From: Streptomyces sp. G-G2
GTDB taxonomy: Bacteria; Actinomycetota; Actinomycetes; Streptomycetales; Streptomycetaceae
DNA length: 64,000 nt
Direction of reading: 5' to 3'
NCBI RefSeq assembly: GCF_030063135.1
Contig: NZ_JASISO010000037.1
Span: 1-64,000, forward strand
The number at the start of each line of letters is the position of its first letter. The first letter of the stretch is position 1. Under the pieces are notes generated by a model that was given only the letters and a program-made list of their open reading frames with translations, ran no database searches and was not told where the DNA came from. A program made the translations under genes and the position numbers. Positions 62,225 through 64,000 of this stretch are shown piece after piece.

Positions 62225-63339
62225 GGGCGCTGGAGTGGACCCGGGAGCAGCGCGAACTGGGCGCGGCCGTACGGTCGGTGCTCGCCCGGCACCGGGGCAC
62301 GCGGGCCTGGGCTCCGCTGGCCGGGCAGGTGGGCGTGGCGGCGCTGGCGGTCCCGGAGGAGTACGGCGGGCTGGGCTGCGGCGCGGTCGAGCTGGGTGTG
62401 GTGGCGGCCGAGCTGGGGCGCGTACTGAGCCCCGTACCGTTCCTCGGCTCGGCGGTGCTGACCGTGGGAGCGCTGCTGGCGGCCGGGGACCCGAAGGCGT
62501 GCGCGCGGCTGCTGCCCGGGCTGGCGGAGGGGTCGGCGGTCGGGGCGCTGGCCTGGGCGGAGGGCGGGAGCTGGGAGCCGTCGGCGCTGGCCGCGCGGGC
62601 GCGGCGGGACCCGGCTGGGGGCTGGCTGCTGAACGGAGCCAAGGAGTACGTCCTGGCGGGGCTCGGCGGCGAACTCCCCTCGGTCGTGCTCGTCTTCGCC
62701 CGCGCCGCCGGATCCGGGCGGCGCGGCGCGGGCGGGGTGCTCCCCCTGTCCCTGTTCCGGCTCACCGCGCCGCCCGCCGCCTGGCGGGTCCGGTCGACCA
62801 TGGACCTGACCCGGCCGCTCGCGGAGCTCGCCCTGGACCGGACCCCGGCCGAGCTGGTGGGCGTCGAGGGCGACGGGGAGCGGATCCTGGCCCGGGTCCG
62901 CGACCTGGGCGTCACCGCGCTGGCCGCCGAGCAGGCCGGGGCGGCGGCGCGGGCCCTGCAGGTGACGGTCGCGCACGCGAAGCAGCGGTTCCAGTTCGGC
63001 CGCCCGATCGGCTCGTTCCAGGCGGTCAAGCACCGGCTGGCCGATCTGTACGCCGCCGTGGAGAACGGCCGTACGCTCGCCCTCGCGGCGGCGGACGCGC
63101 ACGCGACGGACGGCGGCGGCGCGCCGGGGCTGGCGGCGGCGGCCGGTTCGGCGTGCGGGGAGGCGTACTCCCTGGTGGCCGGGGAGATGATCCAGCTGCA
63201 CGGCGGGACCGGGATCACCTGGGAGCACGAGTCGCACCTGCACTTCAAGCGCGCCCACGGCGCGGCGAGGCTGTTCGGCGGCCCGGCCGCGCACCGGGAA
63301 CGGCTGGCCGCACGGCTAGGTCTGGCGGGGGCCCGCTGA
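62221..63339 (+). CDS. Acyl-CoA dehydrogenase (FadE33-like)
   Basis: A 372-residue acyl-CoA dehydrogenase. ALAVPEEYGGLGCGAVELGVV, LNGAKEYVLAGLGG, AKQRFQFGRPIGSFQAVKHR and the C-terminal IQLHGGTGITWEHESHLHFK are clear. The FAD-binding loop is less canonical, as in subunits that pair with another FadE. Directly downstream of fadD3 and coupled to it (GTGA overlap), it belongs to the same steroid C/D-ring set; fadE33 is the nearest mycobacterial counterpart by context, but the length is longer (372 against about 318), so the number is not certain. Confidence 0.82.
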   Translation: MRALEWTREQRELGAAVRSVLARHRGTRAWAPLAGQVGVAALAVPEEYGGLGCGAVELGVVAAELGRVLSPVPFLGSAVLTVGALLAAGDPKACARLLPGLAEGSAVGALAWAEGGSWEPSALAARARRDPAGGWLLNGAKEYVLAGLGGELPSVVLVFARAAGSGRRGAGGVLPLSLFRLTAPPAAWRVRSTMDLTRPLAELALDRTPAELVGVEGDGERILARVRDLGVTALAAEQAGAAARALQVTVAHAKQRFQFGRPIGSFQAVKHRLADLYAAVENGRTLALAAADAHATDGGGAPGLAAAAGSACGEAYSLVAGEMIQLHGGTGITWEHESHLHFKRAHGAARLFGGPAAHRERLAARLGLAGAR

Positions 63340-63354
63340 CGTACCCTCGGGCCC

Positions 63355-64000
63355 ATGACCGGCAGCGCGACCAGCCTCCGCACGATGGAAGAAACCGCTC
63401 CGGCGCTCGTGAGCCTGTACAAGAGCGCCGGGGTCTCGTTGCGCAAGCACGGCCTGGAGGGCCGGCGCGCCGCCGTCTACCTGGTGCTGGACCACTCGGG
63501 CTCGATGCGCCCGTACTACAAGGACGGCACCGTACAGGCCTTCGCGGACCGGGTGCTCGGGCTCTCGGCCCATCTGGACGACGACGGCCGGATCCCGGTG
63601 GTCCTCTTCTCCACCGACGTGGACGCCGTCGCGGAGATCTCGCTGAGCCGTCACGCGGGCGAGGTGGAGCGGATCGTCGCGCGGCTGGGGCACATGGGCA
63701 AGACGTCCTACCACGCGGCGATGGACGCGGTCATCGACCACTACCTCGACAGCGGGTCGACGGCGCCCGCGCTCGTCGTCTTCCAGACCGACGGCGGCCC
63801 GGTGAACAAGCTCGCGGCGGAGCGGTACCTGTGCAAGGCGGCCGGGATGCCGCTCTTCTGGCAGTTCGTCGGCTTCGGGAACACCCGCAGCACGCAGTTC
63901 GACTTCCTGCGCAGGCTGGACGAACTGCCGGTACCGGCGGCGCGGGTGGTCGACAACGCGGGGTACTTCCACGCCGGGGAGGATCCTCGGGCGGTGGCGG
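63355..64000 (+). CDS. VWA-domain protein (TerF/tellurium-resistance type), partial
   Basis: The first 215 residues of a von Willebrand A protein. The MIDAS metal site begins YLVLDHSGSMRPYY (DxSxS), with Thr in GKTSYHAAMDAVIDHY and Asp in LVVFQTDGGPVNK. The N-terminus TMEETAPALVSLYKSAGVSL is typical of Streptomyces TerF-like proteins of the ter/vWA stress-response group. The frame is open at 64000, so the 3' end is outside the window. ATG 63355. It begins 15 bases after the fadE stop but is functionally unrelated. Confidence 0.88.
   Translation, partial: MTGSATSLRTMEETAPALVSLYKSAGVSLRKHGLEGRRAAVYLVLDHSGSMRPYYKDGTVQAFADRVLGLSAHLDDDGRIPVVLFSTDVDAVAEISLSRHAGEVERIVARLGHMGKTSYHAAMDAVIDHYLDSGSTAPALVVFQTDGGPVNKLAAERYLCKAAGMPLFWQFVGFGNTRSTQFDFLRRLDELPVPAARVVDNAGYFHAGEDPRAVA

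Overview
The window is high-GC (about 70% or more), with GTG and ATG starts, many 4-base start/stop overlaps and G/C-ending codons. Protein content (PolA, a Liv operon next to an ANTAR regulator and pyruvate kinase, a Streptomyces griseus trypsin-like protease, several small regulators) points to the chromosome of a Streptomyces or close relative. This was judged by reading alone; no database search was run.

Region 1 (1-24.8 kb) looks like core chromosome: a partial lytic transglycosylase, a frameshifted DUF4184 membrane protein, polA, an FdhF/YdeP molybdopterin oxidoreductase, a hotdog thioesterase, two secreted or membrane proteins, the complete livKHMGF branched-chain amino acid importer with a strong hairpin after livK, an ANTAR response regulator, a tRNA gene with anticodon CAA, a free-standing LAGLIDADG/HTH protein directly behind that tRNA, a TetR repressor with a 24-bp palindromic operator, pyruvate kinase, a CASTOR/POLLUX-type channel protein, a SIMPL protein and a secreted 5'-nucleotidase.

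Region 2 (24.9-35.3 kb) has a two-gene unit resembling desA-desB of siderophore biosynthesis (group II PLP decarboxylase plus amine N-hydroxylase) with no acyltransferase or synthetase beside it. Then come pepN, chorismate mutase, a NarL-type two-component pair, a trypsin, a metallopeptidase-like zinc-ribbon protein and a small Cys/Asp/Gly-rich membrane protein.

Region 3 (35.3-63.3 kb) is mostly a steroid C/D-ring (HIP-CoA) catabolic locus of the type known from mycobacteria and rhodococci: kshB, two SDR genes divergent from echA20-ipdA-ipdB-ipdC, then fadE30-ipdF-kstR2-fadA6 divergent from an enoyl-CoA hydratase-fadE31-fadE32 operon, then fadD3 and another fadE. Two 20-bp near-identical palindromes matching the KstR2 motif sit in the two divergent promoters. 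A PTP phosphatase, a DEAD-box helicase and a cold-shock gene are embedded in it. The C/D-ring genes look intact. Genes at its edges look damaged: hsaA and kstD are fused into one frameshifted chimera, an hsaB-like flavin reductase has lost its N-terminus, and fadD3 facing it has no usable start. One reading is that upper (A/B-ring) steroid genes decayed by deletions while C/D-ring capacity was kept.

Between these blocks, 38.7-40.5 kb holds three translationally coupled small ORFs of unknown function, a 43-bp tandem duplication and an uninterrupted run of 44 cytosines. The right edge cuts a VWA-domain (TerF-like) gene.
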